Assembly (NCBI GenBank): GCA_963662155.1
Contig: OY759274.1
Location: 47,431,077-47,495,076 of the forward strand
Direction of reading: 5' to 3'
Source: Lamellibrachia columna
Lineage: Eukaryota; Annelida; Polychaeta; Sabellida; Siboglinidae
DNA: 64,000 nt
Below the pieces are notes generated by a model. It was not told where the DNA came from, did no database searches, and was given only the letters and a program-made list of their open reading frames with translations. Shown in pieces: positions 49,754 through 61,195 of the stretch; position 1 is the stretch's first letter, and each line of letters begins with the position of its first letter. The translations under genes and the position numbers were made by a program.

Positions 49754-50915
49754 AAGCCCGTCATGCAAATACCAATTATTCAGTTTCCAACATGTTAATT
49801 GGAGACTATTTTATTAGTTGGCAACTCAAATGTTATATGTGTATGTTATATGTGTATGTTATATGTGTATGTTATATGTGTATGTTATATGTGTATGTTA
49901 TATGTGTATGTTATATGTGTATGTTATATGTGTATGTTATATGTGTATGTTATATGTGTATGTTATATGTGTATGTTATATGTGTATGTTATATGTGTAT
50001 GTTATATGTGTATGTTATATGTGTATGTTATATGTGTATGTTATATGTGTATGTTATATGTGTAAGTTATATGTGTATGTTATATGTGTATGTTATATGT
50101 GTATGTTATATGTGTATGTTATATGTGTATGTTATATGTGTATGTTATATGTGTATGTTATATGTGTATGTTATATGTGTATGTTATATGTGTATGTTAT
50201 ATGTGTAAGTTATATGTGTATGTTATATGTGTATGTTATATGTGTATGTTATATGTGTATGTTATATGTGTATGTTATATGTGTATGTTATATGTGTATG
50301 TTATATGTGTAAGTTATATGTGTATGTTATATGTGTATGTTATATGTGTATGTTATATGTGTATGTTATATGTGTATGTTATATGTGTAAGTTATATGTG
50401 TATGTTATATGTGTATGTTATATGTGTATGTTATATGTGTATGTTATATGTGTATGTTATATGTGTAAGTTATATGTGTATGTTATATGTGTATGTTATA
50501 TGTGTATGTTATATGTGTATGTTATATGTGTATGTTATATGTGTATGTTATATGTGTAAGTTATATGTGTATGTTATATGTGTATGTTATATGTGTATGT
50601 TATATGTGTATGTTATATGTGTATGTTATATGTGTAAGTTATATGTTATATGTTATATGTGTATGTTATATGTGTATGTTATATGTGTATGTTATATGTG
50701 TATGTTATATGTGTATGTTATATGTGTAAGTTATATGTTATATGTTATATGTGTATGTTATATGTATGTTCTCCACCGACAATTGGCAACACTTTTTGTG
50801 GATATTTGGCATCTGAAAAATCGGTCGGCCAACGGTTGGTCGACAGGTAGTAGCCAACAATGTGTCGGCAGACAAACTGTTGACAACTAAAGGTCTGTAT
50901 GTATATTAGTGTGAC
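49752..50915. mobile_element. MITE copy 4 enlarged by an internal minisatellite
   Basis: Begins TTAAAGCCCGTCATGCAAAT, abutting copy 3 and sharing TTAA. Its interior matches copies 1 and 3 on both sides of the 13-bp array (GTTGGCAACTCAAATG before, TTCTCCACCGACAATTGGC after). The right end near 50900 is decayed. Confidence 0.6.
49833..50768 (+). repeat. 13-bp minisatellite, about 72 copies
   Basis: The unit is TTATATGTGTATG. A variant with AAG in place of ATG recurs at 50064, 50207, 50311, 50389, 50467, 50558 and 50636, at spacings of 78, 91, 104 or 143 bp, all multiples of 13. This shows secondary higher-order expansion. The Cys/Val/Tyr-rich ORFs across it are artefacts. Confidence 0.97.
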
Positions 50916-51329
50916 AAGCTCGCTTCGCCAGTTTGCTGGCGTTGCGCTCGCTTTTTACATAAATGTGAGGGGATGGCAGGGATGTCAACAGGGATGTCAA
51001 CAGGGATATCAACCTCCCATCTTCCAACTGTTTTAGGAGCCAACCTCCCATAATATTTGAGAGGTCACATCCCACCTATTGAGGCCTACCTTCCACCTCC
51101 ACCATTTTAAAGAACTAATCCCCTCCCACTTCCTGCCACACGCCTTCAAGTGTGGCAACACGTGCTGCGGTTTACCCGAGCCAGTTGACCCACCTGCTTA
51201 TCATCCAATCACTGCATTTGGGGGCGTGTCCTTTACGAGAGATCGCGCATACAGCGTAAAGGCCATCGCGCAAGCCAAGTTGACGTGCATTATTGATAGA
51301 GAGGCGGGAGGGCGCTGTTCTGGAGCACT
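50916..51329. other. Upstream region of the FREM2-like gene
   Basis: Contains a small direct repeat (GGGATGTCAACA twice, near 50975-51010) and a CCAAT motif near 51205. No coding sequence was recognised. Confidence 0.45.
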
Positions 51330-51338
51330 TTTATAAAG
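51330..51338 (+). promoter_or_regulatory. TATA-like box of the FREM2-like gene
   Basis: TTTATAAAG lies about 92 bp upstream of the ATG, leaving room for a short 5' UTR that ends in an ACAACAACAACAACG run. The start context is ACGATGG. Confidence 0.4.
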
Positions 51339-51429
51339 TTACTCCATTTGCGCATACATTAATCGGACAGACTGTGGTCACTTGACTATTTAGGTCGGAT
51401 TTGTTCCGAAAACAACAACAACAACAACG

Positions 51430-54400
51430 ATGGAGTGCGGCGTCGACCGACCGTTACTAAAAATCGTCTGCTCGACTGCTGCAGCGCTGTTGGTCCTAGT
51501 GCCGCTCTTCGCGCCGCTATCAGAAGCGACTAGCGGCGGCAAGACGCTCACAGAACGCGACGTGCTTCGTACAAGGGCTAGTGTGTTGCATGTTGCGATC
51601 GGCCGCTCCGTTGACATCAATCCCGACACCGACCTTAATATCACTGTGTTACCGGGCGATCGCTGCACAGTACGTGTACTCCACGATGTCGATGCGTTGT
51701 CGCAGTTACCTGGTCGACTGATACCTCCCATCTTCCCCTGTCTCTTCGCAGCTGGTGACGTCAGGTACCAGCATTATGGCTCGCGTCATCCGTCTGAGGA
51801 TATTGTCCGTCTGCATATTCGCTACGACTCCGAAACACAGACGCTGATTGTACCGTTCACATTGAACGTCGACGTGGACTTCACGCAGCTCGAGATCGTC
51901 ACAAAGAACATGCCGCTCATCGTCAAGAAGCTACGCGGTTCTAGTCGGCCATTCACCGAACGTACGACTCACTTCACCTTCGACGACGCTACGCAGCTGT
52001 GTCGCGTCTCAGTGCTGTCTGGCGCAGGCGGCGTGCCACGTTACGGTGTCGTTGTTGATGCCGACGGCAACGGGCTTAGGGATCGCGACTGCGACGAGTT
52101 TATCTCTGCCAAGGTCCGTTATCGTCATACGGCGACGACTGACTCGCCTCGTCGTGACCACATCCCTATGCTGGCTCAGCTGTTCGACCGGCGGTCGGGC
52201 CGACTGGTCAAACAGGAATACTTGCAAGCGATGGTGCGCATCAAGGCTGGACAAACCAATAGGCGTCCGAGACTGACACACGATGCCTTGCTTAGACTTG
52301 AGGTTGACCAGTTCGTCCTTACGGCAGTCACAGCAGTGGTTCTTGCTGCTGAAGACCTCGAAACGCCAGCTGAACAACTGGTATTCAACATCACCCAGTT
52401 ACCAGCGCTAGGTGAAGGATGTTTTGTCAGTACGGACGACCGCAACCAGCCAATCAGATCGTTCACGCAGAGAGATATGCAAGACTTAAAAATAGCCTAT
52501 GATCCTCCCAGTCGTAATTCTGATATTCGGCGCATCTTCCAGTTTGGAATGCAGATTGTTGATGATGAAGGTGCCACTTCGGATCATTTCAGTCTCACAG
52601 TAATAGTCAAGCCGATGAACACACTGGCACCAATAGTTTCTTGCAACACTGGTATTCAGTTGTTAGAAGGACAGTCACGACCACTGCTTAGTAGCCAGAA
52701 TCTACAAATATCGGATGAGGACAACGTGGGCAATGTGAGATTGTCTGTCATAGCTGGGTTGCGACATGGCTCACTAAATGTTGGCAATGTGGTTGAACAA
52801 AATTACTTCACCTCTGCCGATCTCGACAGCGGGAGCGTAGTTTATACGCATGATGACAGCGACACGTACAGTGACAACATCATTTTCAGAATGACAGATG
52901 GTGTGCACAATGTTGAATTCCTGTTTCCTGTCACGATCTACCCCAAAGATGATGAGCCTCCTGTCCTGAATGTTAACACTGGTCTGGAGACATACAAAAA
53001 TGGTGCCATTCAAATAACTCCTGACATTCTCAGTGCAACAGACGTGGATAGTGATAATGCTGAAATAATATTCATACTTGAGCAACCGGTTTCTAAGAAT
53101 GGCTACATTGTGTTCCGCCAGACAGAAGTTCCAATAGACCCAGATAAGTGGCGGTACATTGGAGGTTACTATGAACGACTAGTGTCAGAGTGGGGGCAGC
53201 GAGACTTGAATGCTGGCCACATATTCTACATTGAAAGTGGCACTACACACACAACTGACATAACGTTTAACAAGATCAAGTTTCGTGTTAAGGACACACA
53301 CTTGCCACCAAACACATCTCCTGTCCAGCAACTGGTCATAACAGTCCTACCAGTTGATGATCAAGCTCCAACTGTCGTCAGTGGTACACCATATCATCTC
53401 TCTGTCAATGAATATGAAGTAACACCATTCAGCAAAGATGTAATGCAATACAGTGATGTTGATAGCAATAGTCGAGACCTCAAATACATCATCGTCCAAC
53501 CTCCATACATCAGTGATCCAAGTGGCCTCTTAGACGGCGGCAGCATTGTTCTTTGTGAAGATGATGATGTCTTAATTGACATGTTCTCACAGACTCAAAT
53601 TAATTTCAATAAGATATGCTACTGCCCACCCAGCTCAGAAATTGGCATTGCACCTCATGTTGTTAAGTTTGACTTCCGTGTGGTTGACCCAGCAGGAAAC
53701 TCCATTGATGGTCAAAGTTTTGTCATCTATCTGAAACCGGTTGACAACAAACCCCCAATTGTCAAAAACAGTGGACTGACAGTGAAAGAGAATGACAGAG
53801 TTGTTGTCACATCAGATATATTGGATGTGTTTGATCCAGACACGAATATAGATAAGATTGAATTTAAACTTATCCAGCTGCCCAAATATGGTTCACTTCA
53901 CCTGGGCAGTGTCAGTGCACAGATTGGGGACACATTTATCAAGCGAGACATTGCTCTTGGACGTGTAGTTTATATGAATGCTGGAGAGGAAAAAGAAGAG
54001 GACTCATTCAGTCTTGATGTTACAGATGGATTACATTTCGTGCCAGTGACAATGAAGGTAAAAATTGACATGGTTGATGACGAGATGCCCACATTTGTGT
54101 TGCCTGGTTTGCTGGGTGTCACCATTGCTGTGGAGGAAGGAAAGTCAACCATTTTGACTGTTGACCATCTCAAGGCATCAGATCCTGACACAGATGACCA
54201 GATGCTGTCATTCATCATGGAAAACCAACCCAGAGAAGGGGCAATATTACTATCAGGACAGAGGACGGACAGTTTTACACAGAAAGATATTCTTAACGGT
54301 TTTGTTGTGTATCGTCATCTGGTGCCTGAAATTGGCGTTATTGGAAAAATTGACACATTCAATCTAAGCTTGTCAGACATGTCTGAGAAATGGGTAGTTG

Positions 54401-56431
54401 GCGGAAATCACATAACTAGGGTCAATGTGCAGGTAAAGATTATACCAGTAGATAATCAGAAACCACAGATAAGTATTTATGGAGAGTTTGTACTGCCTGA
54501 AGGTGGGAAAAAAACACTCGAAGCTGAATATCTAAATGTCTTTGATGCTGACTCTGATGAAGATGCCATTGTTTGTACTATCATAAAATCACCTTCCCAT
54601 GGCTATCTGGAAAATATAGCCCCAGCACCAGGTTCTGAAAAGTCTCGCATTGGGATACCAATCAGTGCCTTCCCCAATGCAGACTTGACAAAGGGGAGCA
54701 TTAATTATGTGCAGAGCATTCATCAGGGGATGGAACCAAGAAATGACAGATTCAGTATTGAATGCTCTGATGGAATCAATGTGTCTCCCAAAAAGGTTTT
54801 TCCTGTGATTATTACACCCTCCAATGACGAGAGCCCAGAGATCTTTGTGCGTGAATTTGTTGTACAGGAAGGAAACAATCTGGTCATAGATATGCCGATA
54901 TTGAATGTGGTTGACAAAGATATTCCAGCCGATGAACTCCTGTTTGCAGTTTTATCTTTGCCAAACCATGGAAAAATCATGAGACATGAAGCGAGGGGCA
55001 CATTTGATGTGAACAATTTCACAATGCATGAGATAAAACGTGGTAGTATTGTGTATGAACATGATAGCTCTGAGACAACTGAAGATGCATTTAAAGTGAA
55101 GGTGACAGATGGGAAACACTCAATTAAGAAGGAGATTGCCATCACGGTTCTTCCAGTTGATGATGAAACACCACGCCTGATGGTCAACAATGGATTAGAT
55201 GTGGAAATGGGTGAAGTTGTCGTTATTACAAATGATGACCTTCGAGCCACTGACCTTGACTCAAATGATGACAACATCACTTACATATTGCAGAAAGTGC
55301 CTTCCTATGGCTTCCTTCAGCGAGTGGCACCGAATCTCATTGTCAACTTGACTCGGGGCATGAACTTCTCACAGTGGGAGATTAATTTGGGTCTCATGCA
55401 ATATAGACACACTGGGCGAGATGGAGTGCGCGATCTGATTAAATTTGATCTCACTGATGGTCACAATCACTTCATTGACCGCTACTTTTATGTGAACATT
55501 GAGGGCGTCGATAAGATCTACCCTGAAGTTTTAAGCAAGGGTGTAGAGCTGCCAGAGGGTGGAAGCATCATATTGACAACCAATTTACTCAGCACTACAG
55601 ATTCTAACAGCCCTGATGAGAACCTAGAATTCACTATAACTCGTGCACCCAGTAAAGGGTATTTGGAAATGACAAACCAACCAGGGTTGCCTATCACAAC
55701 TTTTACACAACTGCAATTGGCTGGTAACAAGATCCGCTATGTTCATAGGAGTAATGATGAGAACAAACTTGACAGCTTTGTATTTGAAGTAACAGATGGC
55801 TTCAATCCTGTGTTTCGCACCTTCAGAATCTCGCTGACAGACATTGACAACAAAAAGCCAGTGTTGATGTTTGAGACGCTACGATTACAGGAGGGCAGCT
55901 ACAAGCACATCACTCCGTTTGAATTGAAGGCAGTTGATCAGGACACAAGTGACCAGATAATAAAATTCACTGTTGCCAATGTCCCACAGCATGGCAGGAT
56001 ACTGTACAACCGTTCTAGAACCATCACTACGTTCACTATGCATGATTTGAATGAGAACATGATTTCCTACAAACATGATGGAAGTGAGACAACGACAGAC
56101 GGCTTCTCTGTGAGGGTGTCGGATAGAACCCATCATGATTTCTATGTGTTCCCCGACACATCAACAACAACCCACCAAGCTCAGTTAATCCCGATTGAGA
56201 TCATTCCAGTTGATAACTTCATCCCACGACTGAAACGCATCAAAGCAGCAACATCACTGTCACTATATGAAGGAATTGGAATTGGTTTCCTGTTTACCAG
56301 GCAGTACTTGAGTGCTGAGGACCGAGACAGCCCTAATGACAAGTTGGTGTATGTGGTCACTCGCCTGCCACAGTTTGGTTACTTCATGAACCAAGCTGGT
56401 GGAAATAGGAGCATCAACAGTTGGACACAAG
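51430..56431 (+). CDS. FREM2-like: FREM2-like extracellular matrix protein, first coding exon
   Basis: 1667 codons are open. Residues ~9-28 form a signal peptide (LLKIVCSTAAALLVLVPLFA). Residues ~45-270 match the FRAS1/FREM N-terminal domain (IGRSVDINPDTDL, LPGDRCTVRVL, DALSQLPGRL, DVRYQHYGSRHPS, VRLHIRYDS). Then come CSPG/NG2-type repeats starting near residues 276, 399, 510, 645, 774, 885, 1011, 1134, 1246, 1363 and 1475, with a 12th beginning at 1597 and cut by the exon end. Repeats show the family pattern 'P.....GL...EG....It...L...D.D' and 'F.v.DG'. FRAS1/FREM proteins are secreted or membrane-anchored basement-membrane proteins acting at epithelium-mesenchyme junctions; FREM2 has 12 CSPG repeats followed by Calx-beta domains. 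Those later domains must lie beyond this window. The raw ORF runs on to 56493, but its last codons (YIYIYISD) are an AT microsatellite after the donor. FREM1, FREM3 or FRAS1 are possible alternatives, but the repeat count and N-terminus favour FREM2. Confidence 0.9.
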
Positions 56432-56437
56432 GTAGGC
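56432..56437 (+). other. Splice donor ending FREM2-like exon 1
   Basis: CAAG/GTAGGC follows the codon for Gln1667 (SWTQ), leaving a phase-1 junction within the 12th CSPG repeat, and precedes an (AT)n run and intron repeats. Confidence 0.65.
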
Positions 56438-56503
56438 AGTATATATATATATATATATCTGACAGTCTCAACAGAAAATTTGTGCTATTTTAAGTTGTGG
56501 GGG

Positions 56504-57310
56504 GAGAATCATTCTACTTGCATGGTCCCTACTAAGGAGGGGGTGGATTGAGAATCATTCTACTTGCATGGTCCCTACTAAGGAGGGGGTGGATTGAGAA
56601 TCATTCGACTTGCATGGCCCCTACTAAGGAAGGGGTAAGAGAATCATTCTACTTGCATGGTCCCTACTAAGGAAGGGGTGAGAGAATCATTCTACTTGCA
56701 TGGTCCCTACTAAGGAAGGGGGTGGGAGAATCACTACTTGCATGGTCCCTACTAAGGAAGGGGGTGGGAGAATCACTACTTGAATGGTCCATACTAAGTA
56801 GAGGGTACAGGGAGAATTACTCTACTTGCATACTAAGGAGGGGGAGGAGGAAAAATTGCTCTACTTGCATGGTCCCTACTAAGGAAGGGGGCGGGAGAAT
56901 CACTACTTGAATGGTCCATACTAAGTAGAGGGTACAGGGAGAATTACTCTACTTGCATACTAAGGAGGGGGAGGAGGAAAAATTGCTCTACTTGCATGGT
57001 CCCTACTAAGGAGTGGGAACAGGGACAATCATTATTTGCGTGGTCCCTAGTAATGAGTGGGAAAAGGGAGAATCACTACTTGCATGGTCCCTACTAAGGG
57101 GAGGAGGAATAATCACCCTATTTGCATGGTCCCTACTAAGGAGTGGGAAGTGGGAGAATCATTACTTGCATGGTCCCTACTAAGGAGGGAGAGGGGAGAG
57201 AATAATTCTGCTTGCATGGCCCCTACCAAGGAGAAGGAGGGTAGAAATCACTCTACTTGCGTGGTCCTACAAAGGAGGGGGAGGGAGAATCATTCTATTT
57301 CTACTAGCAT
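56504..57310 (+). repeat. Minisatellite of 45-62 bp units in FREM2-like intron 1
   Basis: About fourteen variable copies built around GAGAATCATTCTACTTGCAT, GGTCCCTACTAAGGA and a purine-rich GGGGG(T/A)GGG stretch. One two-unit block (about 56757-56880) is repeated almost exactly at 56890-57005. Confidence 0.9.
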
Positions 57311-57815
57311 GGCGCCATTTGATTTTCCTGTTGAAAATCGAAATAAAAATGAAATTAGAGCAATTTTGTAAATTTATATAATCTGAATACAATGCATTTC
57401 TAAAGGAATATTTTAAACAGTTGTATATGATTTCCAAATAAATGCCATTTAGCATTTATGGCAATTCTTATGTTGGTTACATTTAGCAAATTAATATTAT
57501 TAAATTTGAGTCTTGTCAGTGCAACTTTGACCATAAAACTGACCATCTTGTCAGTGCAACCTTGACCATTAAAAAAGAAAAGTGGTCGTTTAATACAAGA
57601 CTTTGTTCAGAAAGTGGCATCAATATTATTATAATTTGTATGACACAGCCAAGCTGACTCTTTGGCTGTCTTTGTGAGTCTTTGTGAATCTTTGGCAGTC
57701 TTTGTGAGTCTTTGCTGTCTTCTTTCCGAGATACATGCTGAGATGTCTGAGGTATCAACTTACTTAGTTAGCTATCTCTGAATCTGAATTATAATCAACA
57801 TACCTCAATTAAGAG
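57311..57815. other. Intronic sequence, no gene recognised
   Basis: Contains a short duplication (CTTGTCAGTGCAACTTTGAC, twice near 57512 and 57548) and a GTCTTTGTGAGTCTTTG-type simple repeat at 57660-57720. Confidence 0.5.
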
Positions 57816-57819
57816 TATC

Positions 57820-58095
57820 ACTGATAGTGGGTTTGCATAGAGACCACCAACTCTGTGAGTCCACACAAGTTACACATTACACCAGGCAGAAGGGACACAG
57901 CTTTTAGTGTCTCATCTGAAAGATACACATTTCCAACTTCCTACACTCATACGCCTGATATTAGATGAAACAGCAAGTGGTACCCAATTCTTATGAAATG
58001 ACCAGGGCTGCCAGCCAGGAGTTTGAACCCAGTGCTCCATGGTCACGAGGCGAGCACCAAACTAGTTGAACCACTGTGCTGAATTAGCTGACCAA
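57820..58095 (-). mobile_element. tRNA-derived SINE
   Basis: The minus strand begins with a tRNA-like head: A-box-like TGGTTCAACTAG and B-box-like GGGTTCAAACTCC about 45 bp apart. A unique body follows, containing CTTTCAGATGAGACACTAAA, a motif of the 'GATGAGACGTTAAA' type common in tRNA-related SINEs. The 3' tail was not clearly delimited. Confidence 0.5.
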
Positions 58096-58465
58096 TCTTC
58101 TTGCTGGCATAGGTCTAAGCCAAGCTCTCTTGTTGTTGTGTTAGCCAAGCTGACCAGTTGCAGAGAGAGGGAGTCTGTCTCTTTGTTGAGATAACAAAGC
58201 TGTGTAGTGTGTCCTTGCGACATTTAGCTTCAGTTTTGTCCTTGCAAGCTGTCACCTCCATGCTTACATTGCTCTAGCATGAGTCAACTCCCACTGCCTT
58301 TGATCAGTACTGATTGATGCAGGACATGACCTGCATCACAGAATCATGTGCAAATATATGAATCCAGTGTTTTGGTACTGAACTCATCCACTCCACCTCT
58401 TGATCTAATATGGGCCATCTATTTGGTGACATTTGTGTTATGGTAGATGGTAGATGAAAATGGTA

Positions 58466-58868
58466 GATGTTATTAAATTTTGGGAATATAAATATCAACA
58501 TACAAGACACGGGAACATGGATGTAAAATGTAAAGTGAAGATATTGTTCTAGGTACAAAGAAAAAAGAAAAGGACTTAGGTCTGCTAAGTAACAATTAGT
58601 GCTGACATGAAAGTTTCATGGGAGTTTGGGGTTGCAACTTCAAAGGGTAATCAAATTCTTGGGTTGATTAGGAGAAATATTACATACATGTAAATGGAAA
58701 AATGGCTAATTATACCTCTGTATAAAGTAACAACTCGCCCTTATTTAGAACACTATATACAAACTCGGAGGCCATATATAATAAGAAGAATACAGAGGAG
58801 AGCAACAAAACTAATTCCAGAACTGAGAGACCTTACTTTAGTTATGAAAAATGCCTAAAAGAATGTGT
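58466..58868 (+). pseudogene. CR1 LINE RT C-terminal fragment
   Basis: Decayed frames read LLNFGN, TISADMKVSWEFGVATSKGN, QILGLIRRNIT, LIIPLYKVTTRPYLEHYIQT and RIQRRATKLIPELRDL. This is collinear with the CR1 fragment at 60110-61195 but on the opposite strand. Confidence 0.75.
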
Positions 58869-59063
58869 TTTTTGTTTTGGATGGCAATCTTTTAATTCTT
58901 ATTAAATCTCATATTCGTGAAAACGTTCATCAAGTTGGTAGAGAATAATGAAGTAACAATTTTCTTCTAATCACAGCTATTTAGATTTACTTTACATTTT
59001 GGCTACCATGGGTAGTCTTCATCACTAACTAAATTCTGGGATGACTAGTTCTTCTGCTTGTCA

Positions 59064-59183
59064 GTTGGTATGGCAAGCAGGCCGTGCCATTATACGTAGC
59101 TGGGTTGGTATGGCAAGCAGGCCGTGCCATTATACGTAGCTGGGTTGGTATGGCAAGCAGGCCGTGCCATTATACGTAGCTGA
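59064..59183 (+). repeat. Three 40-bp tandem copies in left foldback arm
   Basis: The unit begins GTTGGTATGGCAAGCAGGCC and ends TTATACGTAGCTGG. Confidence 0.95.
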
Positions 59184-59314
59184 GTTGGTATCCCCCTCGT
59201 CTCAGTTTATGAGTGGAGTCATCTTTACCCATAAACAAAAGTAAGTCAGTAATGGTGGAGCATAAGTCTGCATTCACAGACGATGCAGATAGAAACAGTT
59301 GCATCATTGACTGG

Positions 59315-59505
59315 GAGCAAAGGGGACCCGAGCAAAGAGGACCTGAGCAAAGGGGACCCGAGCAAAGGGGACCCGAGCAAAGAAGACCCGAGCAAAGGGG
59401 ACCCGAGCAAAGGGGACCCGAGCAGAGGGGACCCGAGCAGAGGGGACCCGAGCAGAGGGGCCCCGAGCAGAGGGGACCCGAGCAAAGGGGACCCGAGCAA
59501 AGGTT
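59315..59505 (+). repeat. 15-bp minisatellite, about 13 copies
   Basis: The unit is GAGCAAAGGGGACCC with A/G variants. It reads as EQRGP repeats on + and as Gly-Ser-Pro-Leu-Leu or Cys-Ser-Gly-Pro-Leu repeats on -. ORFs here are artefacts of unit length. Confidence 0.95.
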
Positions 59506-59741
59506 ATTGACAGAGAAAGCAACAGATACACAAGATGGATTAAAGTGGCCTTTTGGATCAGAAAGATGACTCCAATCATGAATTGAGACAAAGGGGGACA
59601 CCAACTGCTTGTCATGCCAACTGGCGAGCAAAAGAAGAACCAGTCATCCCAGAATTGAGTTCACGGCTACAGATGGTAGAGCTGAAACGTTGAGTAAATA
59701 AATCTCAATAGTTCTCATTAGAAGAATATCGTTACTTCATT

Positions 59742-60109
59742 GTTAAATCTTGACAGATACAATGTGATGGTTAAATATCAGTAATTTTGGAAAGTTATTG
59801 CTGTAATAAATGTAGTGTTTTGGCCATTCACGATTCACCTGTTAGCTTTGGTCACATGATGATGTTGACAGTGACATAATGTTGACAGCTTTAATAACAT
59901 GACAATCGTGATGATGTTGACAGGCATGTGATCAACAGGAAATGTAAGATAGAATATTACACTTTTAAGTAAATTAAGCATTTATATTTAGTAATTGTCA
60001 TTCCACGTTGTTGTAGAGTTAAGAATTTTTATATGACAATTACCACACTAGTATAGCATGTGTTAGACAAATGTTCTCTCCAGAACGTTGAGGCATTACT
60101 GTTAAAATA
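59742..60109. other. Intronic sequence, no gene recognised
   Basis: Scattered GATGTTGACAG motifs (near 59860-59935); otherwise nothing recognised. Confidence 0.45.
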
Positions 60110-61195
60110 GGATATCTTGCAATTACTTAACAGGATTGAACAAGATTGCCATCCCAAACAACAAGTTCAATATGGCAAGTGGACAAGGAAGCCGTTGGCT
60201 TATCAAAGTCCAACAATTTTATCGTCTATGTATAGCCCACCCTTATCAGATATCTGTCAATTCTATTTTTAAACATATTCACACTACTAGCATTAACACA
60301 ATCATTTGGCAGTTTGTTCCATTAATTTATCACCCTCTGTGAGAAAGAGTACTTTCTCATGTCCAACCTACACTGCTCCTTAACTAATGCTGCTTTGTGT
60401 CATCTGGTTCTACTGCCTTCTTTAAGTTTGAAGAACATATTCCTATCAACATCCTCATAACCGTTCACTATTTTGAACACTTCTATTTGGTCTCCTCTTA
60501 GTCTCCTGGTCTCAAGTGTTGTCAAATCACATTCCAATAAGCAGCTTTCGTAACTAAAGTCTCTCAATTCTGGAATCATTTTAGTTGCTCTTCGTTGTAT
60601 TCTTTCTAGCTTGTCTATGTCCTTTTTACGATATGGCCTCCATGCTTGAATACAATATTCCAAATGTGGTCTAACTATTGCCTTGTACAGGGGTACAATT
60701 AGCTGTTTCTCCTTATATGTGATTGTTCTCCTAATTAGCCCTAGCATTTCAATACCTTTCGAAGCAGCAATCCCACATTGCTCTGAAACTTTCATGTCAG
60801 CACTAAATGTTACTCCTAGGTCCTTTTCTTGTGTGGTTCTACCTAGTACAGAATCCCCTATTTTATATTCTTCTACCATGTTTCTGTATGCATTTACACT
60901 TTCCAAAATTGAATAATATTTGTCATTTTTCTAATTTATTTAGATCATCCTGTAAACTTTGTTTATCTGTATCATTAGTAACCTATCTGCATACTTTTAT
61001 GTCATCTGCAAATTTCAGTACTGTGCTAGATATGTCATCTTCCAAGTCATTTATATATGTTAAAATTAAAAGTACAGGGCTAGTATAGGACCAATTACCC
61101 GGCCTAATATGATCCCTGTGGCACCCCTCTCAAAACAGATTTCCAGTTTGAAATCTCACCATCTACTATCACTCTGTCTTCTGTGTGTAAGCCAC
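60110..61195 (-). pseudogene. CR1 LINE 3' fragment (RT catalytic region to 3' end)
   Basis: Reading the minus strand from 61195: VIVDGEISNWKSVLRGVPQG, TYINDLEDDISSTVLKFADD, LQDDLNKLEKW, LFNFGKCKC, then an open frame of 168 codons (60400-60906) with KDLGVTFSADMKVSEQCGIA, LIVPLYKAIVRPHLEYCIQA, ERIQRRATKMIPELRDFSYE and ETRRLRGDQIEVFKI, then VINEWNKLP-like and NMFKNRIDRYL. This is the typical CR1 C-terminus. A few stops and frame changes occur upstream of 60906. Confidence 0.88.

Larger units (their letters stand above)
58947..59741. mobile_element. Foldback-like element with long inverted repeats
   Basis: The left arm (58947-~59228) and right arm (59561-59741) are reverse complements of each other at moderate identity. 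They share AATGAAGTAAC at the ends and internal blocks ATTCTGGGATGACT, GTTCTTCT, GGAGTCATCTTT and TCCCCCT. A 40-bp triplication lies in the left arm, and a 15-bp minisatellite fills the loop. Confidence 0.6.

Noticed and set aside
49738..50890. ORFs of up to 268 codons rich in Tyr-Val-Cys-Met-Leu
   Set aside because: They arise from the 13-bp minisatellite, which lacks stops; not a gene.
51390..52466. Minus-strand ORFs opposite the FREM2-like exon
   Set aside because: Shadows of the strongly coding + strand.
59170..59631. Repetitive ORFs on both strands (EQRGP, GPLCS and similar repeats)
   Set aside because: Artefact of the 15-bp minisatellite.
59660..59700. Hammerhead-ribozyme-like CAGATGG ... 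GAAACG next to the foldback arm
   Set aside because: The conserved CUGAUGA core is not intact (two mismatches) and no supporting stems could be shown.
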